From Paraburkholderia sp. BL10I2N1 (GTDB taxonomy: Bacteria; Pseudomonadota; Gammaproteobacteria; Burkholderiales; Burkholderiaceae), in the NCBI RefSeq assembly GCF_004361815.1, contig NZ_SNWA01000003.1:620001-684000 (forward strand): DNA of 64,000 nt. Reading direction: 5' to 3'. The notes under the pieces are model-generated. The model made no database searches. It was not told where the DNA came from and was given only the letters and a program-made list of their open reading frames with translations. Made by a program: the position numbers and the translations under genes. Below, one piece after another: positions 9,010 through 17,330 of the stretch. Numbering within the stretch: the first letter of the stretch is position 1; each line of letters starts with the position of its first letter.

Positions 9010-10176
9010 TCAGAACGAGCGCGGCATGTCCAGCACGTGTTCGGCGATGTACGACAGGATCAGGTTGGTCGAAATGGGCGCTACCTGATACAGACGGGTT
9101 TCGCGGAATTTGCGCTCCACGTCGTATTCGCAAGCAAAACCGAAGCCGCCGTGCGTTTGCAGGCACGCGTTAGCGGCCTTCCATGAGGCGGTGGCAGCCA
9201 GATGCTTGGCCATGTTCGCTTCGGCACCGCACGGCTGGTGGTCGTCGAATAGCTCGCATGCCTTGTAACGCATCAGATCTGCGGCCCGCACGTCGATATA
9301 GGCCTCGGCGATGGGGAACTGCACCCCCTGGTTCATGCCGATGGGCCGGTCGAACACCTGCCGCTCGGAGGCGTACTTCGACGCGCGATCGACGAACCAG
9401 TAGCCATCGCCGATACATTCCGCGGCAATTAGTGCGCGCTCTGCATTCAGTCCATCGAGGATGTACTTGAAGCCCTTGCCTTCCTCGCCAATCAGGTTCT
9501 CTTCCGGGATCTCGAGGTTGTCGAAGAACAGTTCATTGGTTTCATGGTTGACCATGTTCGGAATCGGACGCACGGTCAGACCGTTGCCGATCGCCTGATG
9601 CAAGTCGACCAGAAAGCATGACAGGCCTTCGGATTTCTTCTTGACCTCGGCGAGCGGCGTGGTGCGCGCCAGCAGGATCATCGTGTCCGAATGCTGTACG
9701 CGAGAAATCCATACTTTCTGGCCATTGACGACATAGCGGCCGTCCTTCTTCACCGCCATCGTTTTCATTTTGGTGGTGTCCGTACCGGTGGTCGGTTCGG
9801 TCACAGCCATCGACTGCAGACGCAGTTCGCCACTAGCGATCTTCGGCAGGTACGCCCGCTTTTGCTCCTCGGAGCCGTTGCGCAGCAGCGTGTTCATGTT
9901 GTACATCTGCCCGTGGCAAAAGCCCGAGTTGCCGCCGTTGCGATTGATCTCTTCCATGATGACGGACGCCTCGGTCAGTCCGAGCCCTGAACCGCCGTAT
10001 TCCTGCGGAATCAGCGCGGCCATCCAGCCCGCGCGCGTCAATGCATCGACGAATGCTTCCGGATAGACCCGCTCGTGGTCGATGCGGCGCCAGTACTCGT
10101 CAGGGAATTCTTTCGACAGCTCGCGCAACGCGTCGCGCAGTTCCCGATACGGATCGGAGGGGGAGAGTCTGCTCAT
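9010..10176 (-). CDS. Acyl-CoA dehydrogenase, single-type
   Basis: A 388-residue ACAD. It has IPQEYGGSGLGLTEAS near residue 55, TEPTTGTDTTKMKT as the substrate loop, QKVWISRVQHSD, and GLNAERALIAAE in the central helix, where isovaleryl-type enzymes keep the catalytic Glu. The C-terminus reads YQVAPISTNLILSYIAEH instead of the common EGTxEIQ motif. It is therefore one of the ACADs whose catalytic base, if any, must be the helix-G Glu. The apparent frame continues far upstream through the next gene, but homology begins at MSRLSPSDPYRELRD (10176). No strong ribosome-binding site precedes this ATG, so coupling to the upstream gene, 35 bp away, is likely. Confidence 0.85.
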   Translation of the reverse strand: MSRLSPSDPYRELRDALRELSKEFPDEYWRRIDHERVYPEAFVDALTRAGWMAALIPQEYGGSGLGLTEASVIMEEINRNGGNSGFCHGQMYNMNTLLRNGSEEQKRAYLPKIASGELRLQSMAVTEPTTGTDTTKMKTMAVKKDGRYVVNGQKVWISRVQHSDTMILLARTTPLAEVKKKSEGLSCFLVDLHQAIGNGLTVRPIPNMVNHETNELFFDNLEIPEENLIGEEGKGFKYILDGLNAERALIAAECIGDGYWFVDRASKYASERQVFDRPIGMNQGVQFPIAEAYIDVRAADLMRYKACELFDDHQPCGAEANMAKHLAATASWKAANACLQTHGGFGFACEYDVERKFRETRLYQVAPISTNLILSYIAEHVLDMPRSF

Positions 10177-10211
10177 CTGAATGGTTCCGGTCACATAACA
10201 AGGCGACGCAC

Positions 10212-11378
10212 TTACGCAGCCGCGTCGATCAGTCCGCCCGCGCGGGCGAGCTGGGCCAAATGGTGTTCGGCAGCGCCGAACAGGATGTCGATCACGCTCA
10301 GGCGGCGCAGGTAGTGGCCAACCTTGCATTCCTCGGTCATACCGATGCCGCCATGCAGTTGCACGCCCTGCTGGCCCACAAAGCGCGCAGCCCGGCCAAT
10401 CTGCACCTTGGCCGCCGCGATGCTGCGTTCGCGCTCCGCTACGTCCTGCTCCCCGCTCATCATCGTGGCAAACAGCGCCATGCTGCGTGCCTGCTCGACC
10501 ATGACCAGCATGTCCACCGCGCGGTGCTGCAATGCCTGGAAGGAACCGATGGCGACGCCAAACTGCTTGCGCACCTTGAGGTACTCGACGGTTTCCTCGT
10601 ACGCCGCCGCCATCGCCCCGACCGCTTCGGCGCATAGCGCGGCAATCGCCTGCGCGACGACCGATTCGATCAGCGGCAGCGCCGCGCCGGCAACGCCGAT
10701 GACATCGGCGTCGGTCACGCGCACGCCCGCCAGGTCGATATCCGCCGCGCGCAGTCGATCCTGCGTCGGGTACTCGCGGCGCGTGAGACCCGGAGCGTTC
10801 GCATCGACCAGAAACAGCGCGATTCCATCGCGAGCGCGGCGTGCGCCTGAAACGCGAGCTGACACGATCAGCCGGTCCGCGCTGCCGCCGTGTACGACAA
10901 CGCGCTTCGCGCCGTCCAGGATCCAGCCGTCGCCGTCGCCGTCGCCGTTGCGGCGTGCGGTCGTGGCGACGTCGGCGAGGTCGTAGCGCGACTGTGACTC
11001 GGCGTACGCGAATGCCATTAGCAACGAGCCGTCGGCAATGCCCGGCAGGATCGCTTCGCGCTGCGCGACGCTGCCGCCAAGACGGATACAGCCGCCGCAG
11101 AGCACTACCGTCGCAAGATAGGGCTCGACAACGAGCCCGCGTCCGAACGCTTCCATCACCATCATCGTTTCGACCGGGCCGCAACCGCTGCCGCCGAAGT
11201 CTTCATCGAACGTCAGGCCCAGCAGGCCCATGCCGGCGTAGCGGGCCCACTGAGTCCGGCTGAACCCTTCCGGCTCAGCCAGGTAGCGTGCACGCTGTTC
11301 AAAGCTGTACTCGTCCATCACGAGTCGCTCGACGCTGTCCTTGAGCATGCGTTGCTCGTCGGTGAAATCAAAGTCCAT
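10212..11378 (-). CDS. Acyl-CoA dehydrogenase, small subunit-like (pair 2)
   Basis: A 388-residue ACAD starting MDFDFTDEQRMLKDS, with GGAGAAG before the ATG at 11378. It has QFGVAIGSFQALQHRAVDM near residue 265 and QLHGGIGMTEECKVGHY near 345, and it ends DILFGAAEHHLAQLARAGG without an EGTxEIQ motif. This resembles the small-subunit ACADs at 4883 and 24718. The larger partner, which carries the YGG/GGSNEIQ-type end, is the next gene upstream (11410-12610). Together they form the second of three large/small ACAD pairs in the island. Dehydrogenation of a branched or cyclic acyl-CoA as a heteromer is inferred. Confidence 0.85.
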   Translation of the reverse strand: MDFDFTDEQRMLKDSVERLVMDEYSFEQRARYLAEPEGFSRTQWARYAGMGLLGLTFDEDFGGSGCGPVETMMVMEAFGRGLVVEPYLATVVLCGGCIRLGGSVAQREAILPGIADGSLLMAFAYAESQSRYDLADVATTARRNGDGDGDGWILDGAKRVVVHGGSADRLIVSARVSGARRARDGIALFLVDANAPGLTRREYPTQDRLRAADIDLAGVRVTDADVIGVAGAALPLIESVVAQAIAALCAEAVGAMAAAYEETVEYLKVRKQFGVAIGSFQALQHRAVDMLVMVEQARSMALFATMMSGEQDVAERERSIAAAKVQIGRAARFVGQQGVQLHGGIGMTEECKVGHYLRRLSVIDILFGAAEHHLAQLARAGGLIDAAA

Positions 11379-11409
11379 GGCCGATGCTTCTCCGCGTTTC
11401 GATAGACGC

Positions 11410-12610
11410 TCAGAGTCCGAGAACGGACTTGGCGAGAATGTTTTTTCTGGATTTCGTTCGATCCGCCCACAATCGAAACATGACGCGCGAAATAATGGTT
11501 CGGTGCGATGGTCAGCGCCCATTCCGGGTCGCGGATCGGGTCAGCGAGTCCGCGCAGGAAGTCGAGATCGAGCGGTAACGCGTCGAGCCCCGCCACTTCC
11601 AGAAGAAGCTCAGCTGCCATCTGCTGCAACTCCGAACCCTTGATTTTCAGGATCGAAGTCTTGGGATCGGGCACATGGCTAGCCCGCGCTGTGCTTTCGG
11701 CAATGACACGCATCTGGGTAATCTCCAGCGCCTTCAGTTCGACCTCGATCGCCGCGACCCGCTCGCGAAAATGAGGGTCGTCCCAAAGCACGCCGTCGCC
11801 GCACGGCACGCGTTTCGCGAGGTCTTTGGCGTGCCGGATCCGCATCTTCGACACACCCACGCGTGCGATCCCGCTGCGCTCGTTGCCGAGCAGATACTTG
11901 GCGTAATCCCACCCCTTGTTTTCTTCGCCGATCCGGTTCGTCACGGGCACGCGCACGTTATCAAAGAACACCTCGTTGGTTTCATGATGACCATCGATCG
12001 TGATGATCGGGCGCACCGTCAAGCCGGGCGTCTTCATGTCGATCAGCAGGTACGTGATGCCCTGCTGTTTCTTCGCGCTCGCGTCGGTGCGCACGAGGCA
12101 GAACATCCAGTCCGCGTGATGGGCTGTCGAGGTCCACAGCTTCTGTCCGTTGATCACATAATGATCGCCTTCGCGAACAGCCTGCGTGCGCAGCGCCGCC
12201 AGGTCAGACCCGGCGCCAGGCTCCGAAAAGCCCTGACAGAACCAGTATTCGAGACTTGCGATACGCGGCAGAAAATCGCGCTTCTGCTCGTCGCTGCCGA
12301 ATGCGATCAGCACCGGGCCGATCATGTTGACGTTGAACGACAGCGTTTCCGGCGCGGGCGTCATATGCAGCTCTTCCTTGAAGATGTACTGCTGCACCGC
12401 GCTCCAGCACGTTCCACCCCACGCCTTGTCCCACGCCGGTGTCGCCCAGCCGCGTTCGTACAGGATGCGCTGCCAGCGACGCAAATCATTCGCGGAGTAG
12501 CGCTGTCCCAGCGCTGCCTTGCGACGGATGTCTTCGGGCAACGCTTCCCTGAAAAAGGCTCTCACCTCATCGCGGAAAGCCAGTTCTTCATCGGTGTATC
12601 GCAGATCCAT
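11410..12610 (-). CDS. Acyl-CoA dehydrogenase, large subunit-like (pair 2), +1 frameshift near the 3' end
   Basis: A roughly 400-residue ACAD starting MDLRYTDEELAFRDEV. It contains QGFSEPGAGSDLAAL, QKLWTSTAHHADW and LGNERSGIARV. As read, the frame passes GGSNEIQKKHSRQ and runs on to 11318, into the next gene. Removing one base from the run of six T (six A in the mRNA) at 11441-11446 restores NEIQKNILAKSVLGL followed by a stop at 11410-11412. That is the standard ACAD end and gives a 31-bp gap to the next gene. The extra base could be a sequencing error, a recent mutation, or a slippage site. The uncorrected protein keeps the Glu of NEIQ but gains about 30 unrelated residues. It pairs with the smaller ACAD downstream. 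Confidence 0.83.
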
Positions 12611-12681
12611 GAGTGTCTCGTCTCGATTCGTTGCCGCGGCGCGGATCGCCGTCCATTCCTTTTATCCCGCTCATCGGTCTC

Positions 12682-13824
12682 TCAAGCCAGAGTCCCTGCC
12701 TGTTTCAGTTCATTGATTCTCTGAGTGTCGAGCCAGACCGACAGCGCGGCATCGACAGTCGCGGGATCAGGTGCTTCGGGTGGCGTCGGCGTCGCGGGCA
12801 CCGTTGCGGAAAAGCGCGGCGCGGGCGCGGGCTGCACGATCCCGTCGATTTCGATGAAGGTTCCGCGCGCCTTCAGATGAGGATGCTCAGGCGCTTCGCA
12901 CCACGATAGAACAGGGGCGAAGCATGCATCCGAATGCTCCAGCAAGGTGGTCCACTGAGCCCGGCTGCGGGTTTTGAACCTGAGCGCGAACACGGCACGC
13001 GCGGCCGGCCAGTTGTTCTGCTCGAGCTGGGCACCGAGCGTGTCCGGCGAGATATCGAGCAGACGCAGCAGTTCCCGATAGAACTTGTCTTCAATCGGAC
13101 CCACCGTAATCCACTTGCCGTCGGCGCATTCGTAGACGTCGTAGAAATGCGAGCCCGAATCGGTGATATTGGTGCCTCGCTGGTCACGCCAGATACCCGC
13201 CGCCTGCATGCCGAAAAAGGTCGTGGCCAGATTCGCAGTGCCATCGACGATTGCCGCGTCCACCACCTGCCCCGTGCCGCCCTCACGGGCGTGAAGGATG
13301 GCGGAGAGCAGACCCATTGCCAGATACAGCGAGCCGCCTGCGTAGTCGCCGATCAGGTTCAAAGGGATCGATGGCGGTTGATTGCGACGGCCAATCGCGT
13401 TCAGCACGCCCGTGATCGCGATGTAGTTCAGATCATGACCCGCATATGGTGCGAGCGGCCCCTCCTGCCCCCAACCGGTGATGCGACCGTAGGCCAGCTT
13501 TGGATTGCGTTCCAGGCACACTTGCGGCCCGAGGCCCAGGCGCTCGGTCACGCCCGGGCGAAAACCTTCGATCAGCGCGTCTGCCCCCTCCACCAGCGTC
13601 AGCACGAGGTCGATGGCGGCAGGATCCTTCAGATCCAGTGCGATCGTCCTGCGATTGCGCAGCAGCAGGTTGTAACGCAACGGACGCTCGATGCCGAGCC
13701 TGACGGGTTGCCGCCGTTCGATACGCAACACCGTTGCACCGAGGTCCGCGAGCAGCATTGCGCACATCGGGCCCGGCCCGATACCGGCCAGTTCGATGAT
13801 CTTGATGCCAGCGAGCGGTCCCAT
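12682..13824 (-). CDS. Alpha-methylacyl-CoA racemase (class III CoA-transferase fold)
   Basis: A 380-residue protein of the CaiB/BaiF fold. Its N-terminus, GIKIIELAGIGPGPMCAML, is the racemase form of the family. The catalytic pair of the mycobacterial racemase (His126/Asp156) corresponds to H130 in YAGHDLNY and D160 in LIGDYAGG. It interconverts (R)- and (S)-2-methylacyl-CoA so that S-specific ACADs can act, which is needed for isoprenoid and steroid side chains. The start at 13824 matches the family start, with GAGGAAGAGC upstream. The SDR gene upstream ends 2 bp before it, so the two are probably coupled. It implies that the degraded substrate has a methyl branch alpha to the carboxylate. 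Confidence 0.88.
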   Translation of the reverse strand: MGPLAGIKIIELAGIGPGPMCAMLLADLGATVLRIERRQPVRLGIERPLRYNLLLRNRRTIALDLKDPAAIDLVLTLVEGADALIEGFRPGVTERLGLGPQVCLERNPKLAYGRITGWGQEGPLAPYAGHDLNYIAITGVLNAIGRRNQPPSIPLNLIGDYAGGSLYLAMGLLSAILHAREGGTGQVVDAAIVDGTANLATTFFGMQAAGIWRDQRGTNITDSGSHFYDVYECADGKWITVGPIEDKFYRELLRLLDISPDTLGAQLEQNNWPAARAVFALRFKTRSRAQWTTLLEHSDACFAPVLSWCEAPEHPHLKARGTFIEIDGIVQPAPAPRFSATVPATPTPPEAPDPATVDAALSVWLDTQRINELKQAGTLA

Positions 13825-13826
13825 GC

Positions 13827-14681
13827 TCAGCTCTTCCTCGCGTGAGCACGCATGGCGTCCCACTGCTCGTCGCTCCAGTCCTGCATCGCACGAAACGTGG
13901 GACCACCCACGCCCTGCATCCAGCGGCCCCCGTCGATCACGATCATGTCGCCAGTGATGTATCCGGAGCCATCGGAAGCCAGGTACGCGTACAGATCAGC
14001 CAGTTCGATATGGTCGCCAAAGCGCCGCAGCGGCACGCTGCGATCCTGCGGTTCCACCTGTGAACCTGGTGGGTAGAGCTGTTCCCAGGCGCCTTCGGTC
14101 GGGAACAGGCCCGGCGCCACGGCGTTCAGCCGAATTCCCTTCGGCCCCCATTCGACCGCGAGACTGCGTGTCATCGCGAGCACGCCGGCCTTCGCAGCCG
14201 CGGACGGCACGGTGAAAGCCGAACCCGTGATGGTCGGTGTTGATACTGTGCTGATCACGTTGCCCTTGCGCCCGGCGTCGATCCAGCGCCTCCCCGCGGC
14301 GATCGTGCAATAAAAGCTGCCGTGCAGCACGATGTCCAGCACCGCATCGACCGCACGCGCCGAGAGCGTTTCGGTGCGCGCGATGAAATTGGCTGCTGCG
14401 TTGTTGAGCAGCAGGTCCAGCGGACGATCACGCCAGATGGTGTCCATCATCGCTTCGACCGACTCGGCGTCGCGCACGTCAGCGGTGATCGTGGTGACAC
14501 GGGACCCGCTGATAGCGCTGCGAAATTCATTGGCGGTAGCGTCGAGCACTTCCTTGCGGCGTCCGCAAATCACCAGTTCCGCTCCGAGTTCCAGATAGCG
14601 CCGGCCAATACTTTTGCCAAGGCCGGTGCCACCGCCGGTGATCAGAATCTTTTTGTCCTTAAGCAGGTCGGGTGTGAACAT
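13827..14681 (-). CDS. 2,4-dienoyl-CoA reductase-like SDR
   Basis: A 284-residue short-chain dehydrogenase. It has GGGTGLGKSIG (nucleotide-binding loop, near residue 14) and LLLNNAAANFIARTETLS. The usual YxxxK is replaced by FTVPSAAAKAGVLAMT, as in eukaryotic mitochondrial-type dienoyl-CoA reductases. The C-terminal extension with DEQWDAM also matches that family. Family members reduce 2,4-dienoyl-CoA to 3-enoyl-CoA with NADPH, clearing double bonds during beta-oxidation of unsaturated chains. Homology starts at MFTPDLLKDKK (14681), and a longer frame upstream has no support. It lies between the crotonase cluster and the racemase in the same operon. Another SDR role is possible. Confidence 0.8.
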   Translation of the reverse strand: MFTPDLLKDKKILITGGGTGLGKSIGRRYLELGAELVICGRRKEVLDATANEFRSAISGSRVTTITADVRDAESVEAMMDTIWRDRPLDLLLNNAAANFIARTETLSARAVDAVLDIVLHGSFYCTIAAGRRWIDAGRKGNVISTVSTPTITGSAFTVPSAAAKAGVLAMTRSLAVEWGPKGIRLNAVAPGLFPTEGAWEQLYPPGSQVEPQDRSVPLRRFGDHIELADLYAYLASDGSGYITGDMIVIDGGRWMQGVGGPTFRAMQDWSDEQWDAMRAHARKS

Positions 14682-14758
14682 GGTCTGTGTACTTCCGTAA
14701 ATTCCATTGACTGGAGACATGGCGAATCGAGGGGGTATCGCGACGAGCGCCGGGACGC

Positions 14759-15601
14759 TCAACTGCCGGTAAAAACGGGTTTGCGCTTCTCCATGAAGGC
14801 CGCCACGGCTTCCGTGTGGTCACTGGTCTGACGCGTCAGCGGGTTCAGATCCACCTCCAGCCGCCACGCGTCTTCGATCGAATTGCCGGAGTTGACGAGA
14901 CTCGCTTTCAGCAACGCGAGCGTAACGGGCGGATAGCTGGCGAAGCGCGTGGCAAGTTCAAGTGCGGCATCGAGCGCGCCGCCAGGCTCAGCAGTCTGAT
15001 TGACGAGGCCAATGCGCAGCGCGGTAGCCGCGTCGATCACGTCCGCTTTCAACATCAATTCACGCGCCTTGCCGCCGCCGACCTTCTGCGGCAGTGTCCA
15101 AAGAAGGCCGGTGTCAGGCAGCAAACCCACCTTGGCGAAGGCACAGCAATATTTCGCAGCACTGGAGCTCACCGTGAGATCGCACGCGGCAGCCAGCGAC
15201 AGCCCGGCGCCAAAACAGGTGCCCTCTACCGCCGCGACGACCGGCTTGGTGCCCGTGTAGATCAAGCGGAACAGGCGCACGCCGACGGCTATGCGTTCGC
15301 GCAGTTCGAGCAGCGGCGGCGTACCGGCCTGCATTTCGGACAAGTCGCCGCCCGCGCAGAAATGGCCGCCGGTGCCGGTCAGCACGATCGCCCGTGTGGC
15401 GGCATCCTCGTGAAAAAGGCGCTGGAACGCATCCGTCAACGCAACGCGCATCTTCATCGAGAAGGCATTGCGGCGTTGCGGATAGTTCATCGCGACGACA
15501 GCCACATCACCCTCGTGGCGCACCTGCACGATCTCATTCGCATCGTCTGCGCCCGGCTCGCCATCCGCGCCATGCAGCGCTTCATTTTTCTCGACACTCA
15601 T
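14759..15601 (-). CDS. Crotonase-family isomerase/hydratase, PaaG-like (copy 1 of 3)
   Basis: A 280-residue crotonase. GHFCAGGDLSEM near residue 79 supplies the oxyanion hole. The two hydratase Glu positions are replaced (GAGLSLAAACD and FAKVGLLPDTG). The acidic residue in PDTG corresponds to the catalytic Asp of PaaG-type and dienoyl-CoA isomerases, so isomerisation is more likely than hydration. It is one of three adjacent paralogues (with 15619-16437 and 16450-17250) sharing this pattern and a C-terminal EKRKPVF or related end. The start at 15601 has GGGGA eight bases upstream. An alternative ATG at 15622 overlaps the previous stop as ATGA and would be translationally coupled. Confidence 0.82.
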   Translation of the reverse strand: MSVEKNEALHGADGEPGADDANEIVQVRHEGDVAVVAMNYPQRRNAFSMKMRVALTDAFQRLFHEDAATRAIVLTGTGGHFCAGGDLSEMQAGTPPLLELRERIAVGVRLFRLIYTGTKPVVAAVEGTCFGAGLSLAAACDLTVSSSAAKYCCAFAKVGLLPDTGLLWTLPQKVGGGKARELMLKADVIDAATALRIGLVNQTAEPGGALDAALELATRFASYPPVTLALLKASLVNSGNSIEDAWRLEVDLNPLTRQTSDHTEAVAAFMEKRKPVFTGS

Positions 15602-15618
15602 CGGAGATTCCCCAACGT

Positions 15619-16437
15619 TCATTGACCGGTAAAGACCGGCTTGCTCTTGTCGAAAAACGCATGACATGCGGCCTGATGATCTCTGGACTGACGCAGTACC
15701 GGCTGATAGTCGATCTCAGCGCGTAATGCCGCATCCATCGTGGTAGCGCCGTCGGTCAGTGCGGCCTTGAGCAGCGCGACGCCAAGCGGCGGATGTTCAG
15801 CGAGGCCGCAGGCCACTTCGATCGCAGCCGCGCGCGCAGCTCCGGGCGCGACGACCTGGTTCGCCATACCCATCTCGCCCGCCTTGACGCCGTCGATTTC
15901 GGCCGCGAGCGACAGCATTTCTCTCGCGCGCGCCATGCCGATTTTTTCCGGGAGCGTCCACAGGATGCCGGTATCGGGAATCAGCCCGACACGCAGAAAC
16001 GCCGCGCAAAAGCGCGCATTCGACGCCGCCACCACGTAATCGGTTGCCACGGCCAGCGACAGCCCCGCGCCAAACGCCACGCCTTCGACGGCGGCGACAA
16101 CCGGCTTTGCTCCCGCCAGCATGTCGCGCACCACGACGCACGATTCAGCCAGAATCTCGCGGCTTTGCAGGATGGTCCGCTTCGTCATTTCGGAGATGTC
16201 GGCTCCCGCGCAAAAGTGCTCGCCCGCGCCAGTCAGCACGATGGCGCGCGATTCGGGGTCGGCCCACATCAGGCGGTGCATCGTGTCGCGCAACAACTGA
16301 CGCATCTGCCGCCCCATCGCATTGCGGCGACCAGGATTGTTCAGCGTAACGACGGCCACAGGACCTTCCCGGGTCACCTCGATCAACGCTGATGCACTGC
16401 CCGTGTCCTTTTCCTTATCCGTATGCTGTTCGCTCAT
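15619..16437 (-). CDS. Crotonase-family isomerase/hydratase, PaaG-like (copy 2 of 3)
   Basis: A 272-residue crotonase with EHFCAGADISEM as oxyanion-hole segment and GAGLSLAVATD and LRVGLIPDTGILW at the two catalytic regions. As in its neighbours, both hydratase Glu residues are absent and the Asp of PDTG remains. The C-terminus SKPVFTGQ resembles copy 1. TAGGGAAAG lies upstream of the ATG at 16437. Its stop overlaps an in-frame ATG of copy 1, and copy 3 ends 12 bp upstream, so the three are clearly co-transcribed. The copies differ throughout their length and therefore probably act on different intermediates or form a heteromer. Neither can be decided from sequence. Confidence 0.82.
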   Translation of the reverse strand: MSEQHTDKEKDTGSASALIEVTREGPVAVVTLNNPGRRNAMGRQMRQLLRDTMHRLMWADPESRAIVLTGAGEHFCAGADISEMTKRTILQSREILAESCVVVRDMLAGAKPVVAAVEGVAFGAGLSLAVATDYVVAASNARFCAAFLRVGLIPDTGILWTLPEKIGMARAREMLSLAAEIDGVKAGEMGMANQVVAPGAARAAAIEVACGLAEHPPLGVALLKAALTDGATTMDAALRAEIDYQPVLRQSRDHQAACHAFFDKSKPVFTGQ

Positions 16438-16449
16438 GATGTGCTTTCC

Positions 16450-17250
16450 CTAGTCGGCCACGAATACCGGTTTGCGCTTTTCCATGAAGGCGCTGACGGC
16501 CTCTTGGTGTTCACGGCTGCGGCGCAGGATAGGCTGCACATTGACTTCGGTTTCGATCGCATCGTCGAGCGTGCGGATACCTGTAGCCAGCGCCGCCTTG
16601 AGATGCGCCGTGGCCACTGCCGGCAGCGCCGCATACTGGCGAGCGACTTCCAGCGCGGCAGCGAGCGCCTGCCCGGGCTCGGCAACCTGATTGGCAAAGC
16701 CCATCTCCAACGCTTCGACGCCATTGAATTCACGCGCGCTCAGCATCAGTTCACGCGCCCGTCCGCCGCCGATGCGCTGGGCGAGAGACCAGTAAAGGCC
16801 GGTATCCGGCATCAAGCCGACCTTGACGAAGGCACTGGCGTAACGTGCCGTCGATGAACTGACCACCATGTCGCACGCGGCAGCCAGCGAAAGGCCAGCA
16901 CCCAATGCAAAACCTTCGACGGCCGCGACGATGGCCTTCGGCCCTGACACCATCAGCCTGAAAATCTCCAGCGGCAACTGGTTGCGCTCGCGATATTCGA
17001 GCACCTTGCGCGGTTTCATCTCCGAGATGTCACCACCCGCACAAAACGTGTTGCTGGCGCCCGTCAGTACGATGGCCCGGCAGCCTTCCTCATGGTGCAT
17101 CAGGTGATGCAGACGATCGTACAGCGTTTCGCGCATTTTCAGCGAGAACGCGTTACGCCGTTCAGGGTAGTTCAACGTGACGATTGCGATCGCCTCATCC
17201 TGGTGAACCTGCACGATCTGCGTCGCATCGCCGGTGGCCTGTTCCCTCAT
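16450..17250 (-). CDS. Crotonase-family isomerase/hydratase, PaaG-like (copy 3 of 3)
   Basis: A 266-residue crotonase: NTFCAGGDISEM near residue 67, GAGLSLAAACDMVVSS, and VKVGLMPDTGLYW with the PDTG Asp but without hydratase Glu residues. ACAGGAGAC upstream of the ATG at 17250 decides the start. A longer frame to 17334 would run into the thiolase-like gene and has no homology. It is the upstream member of the tandem crotonase triplet and lies 80 bp after the thiolase-like gene. The same family reasoning as for the other copies suggests double-bond isomerisation in an acyl-CoA. Confidence 0.82.
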   Translation of the reverse strand: MREQATGDATQIVQVHQDEAIAIVTLNYPERRNAFSLKMRETLYDRLHHLMHHEEGCRAIVLTGASNTFCAGGDISEMKPRKVLEYRERNQLPLEIFRLMVSGPKAIVAAVEGFALGAGLSLAAACDMVVSSSTARYASAFVKVGLMPDTGLYWSLAQRIGGGRARELMLSAREFNGVEALEMGFANQVAEPGQALAAALEVARQYAALPAVATAHLKAALATGIRTLDDAIETEVNVQPILRRSREHQEAVSAFMEKRKPVFVAD

Positions 17251-17330
17251 TTGCCCGTGTCTCCTGTTGAGCTGAACCGCGAGAGCGGTGCGCGATCTGA
17301 ATGGCGCACTGCGCCGCCCGTTGGCACGTG

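Noticed and set aside
9010..11184. A 724-residue minus-strand frame covering an ACAD and most of the gene upstream
   Set aside because: Only the part from 10176 downwards resembles an ACAD. The rest is low-complexity Arg-rich translation in a shifted frame of the neighbouring ACAD, so no fusion protein is claimed.
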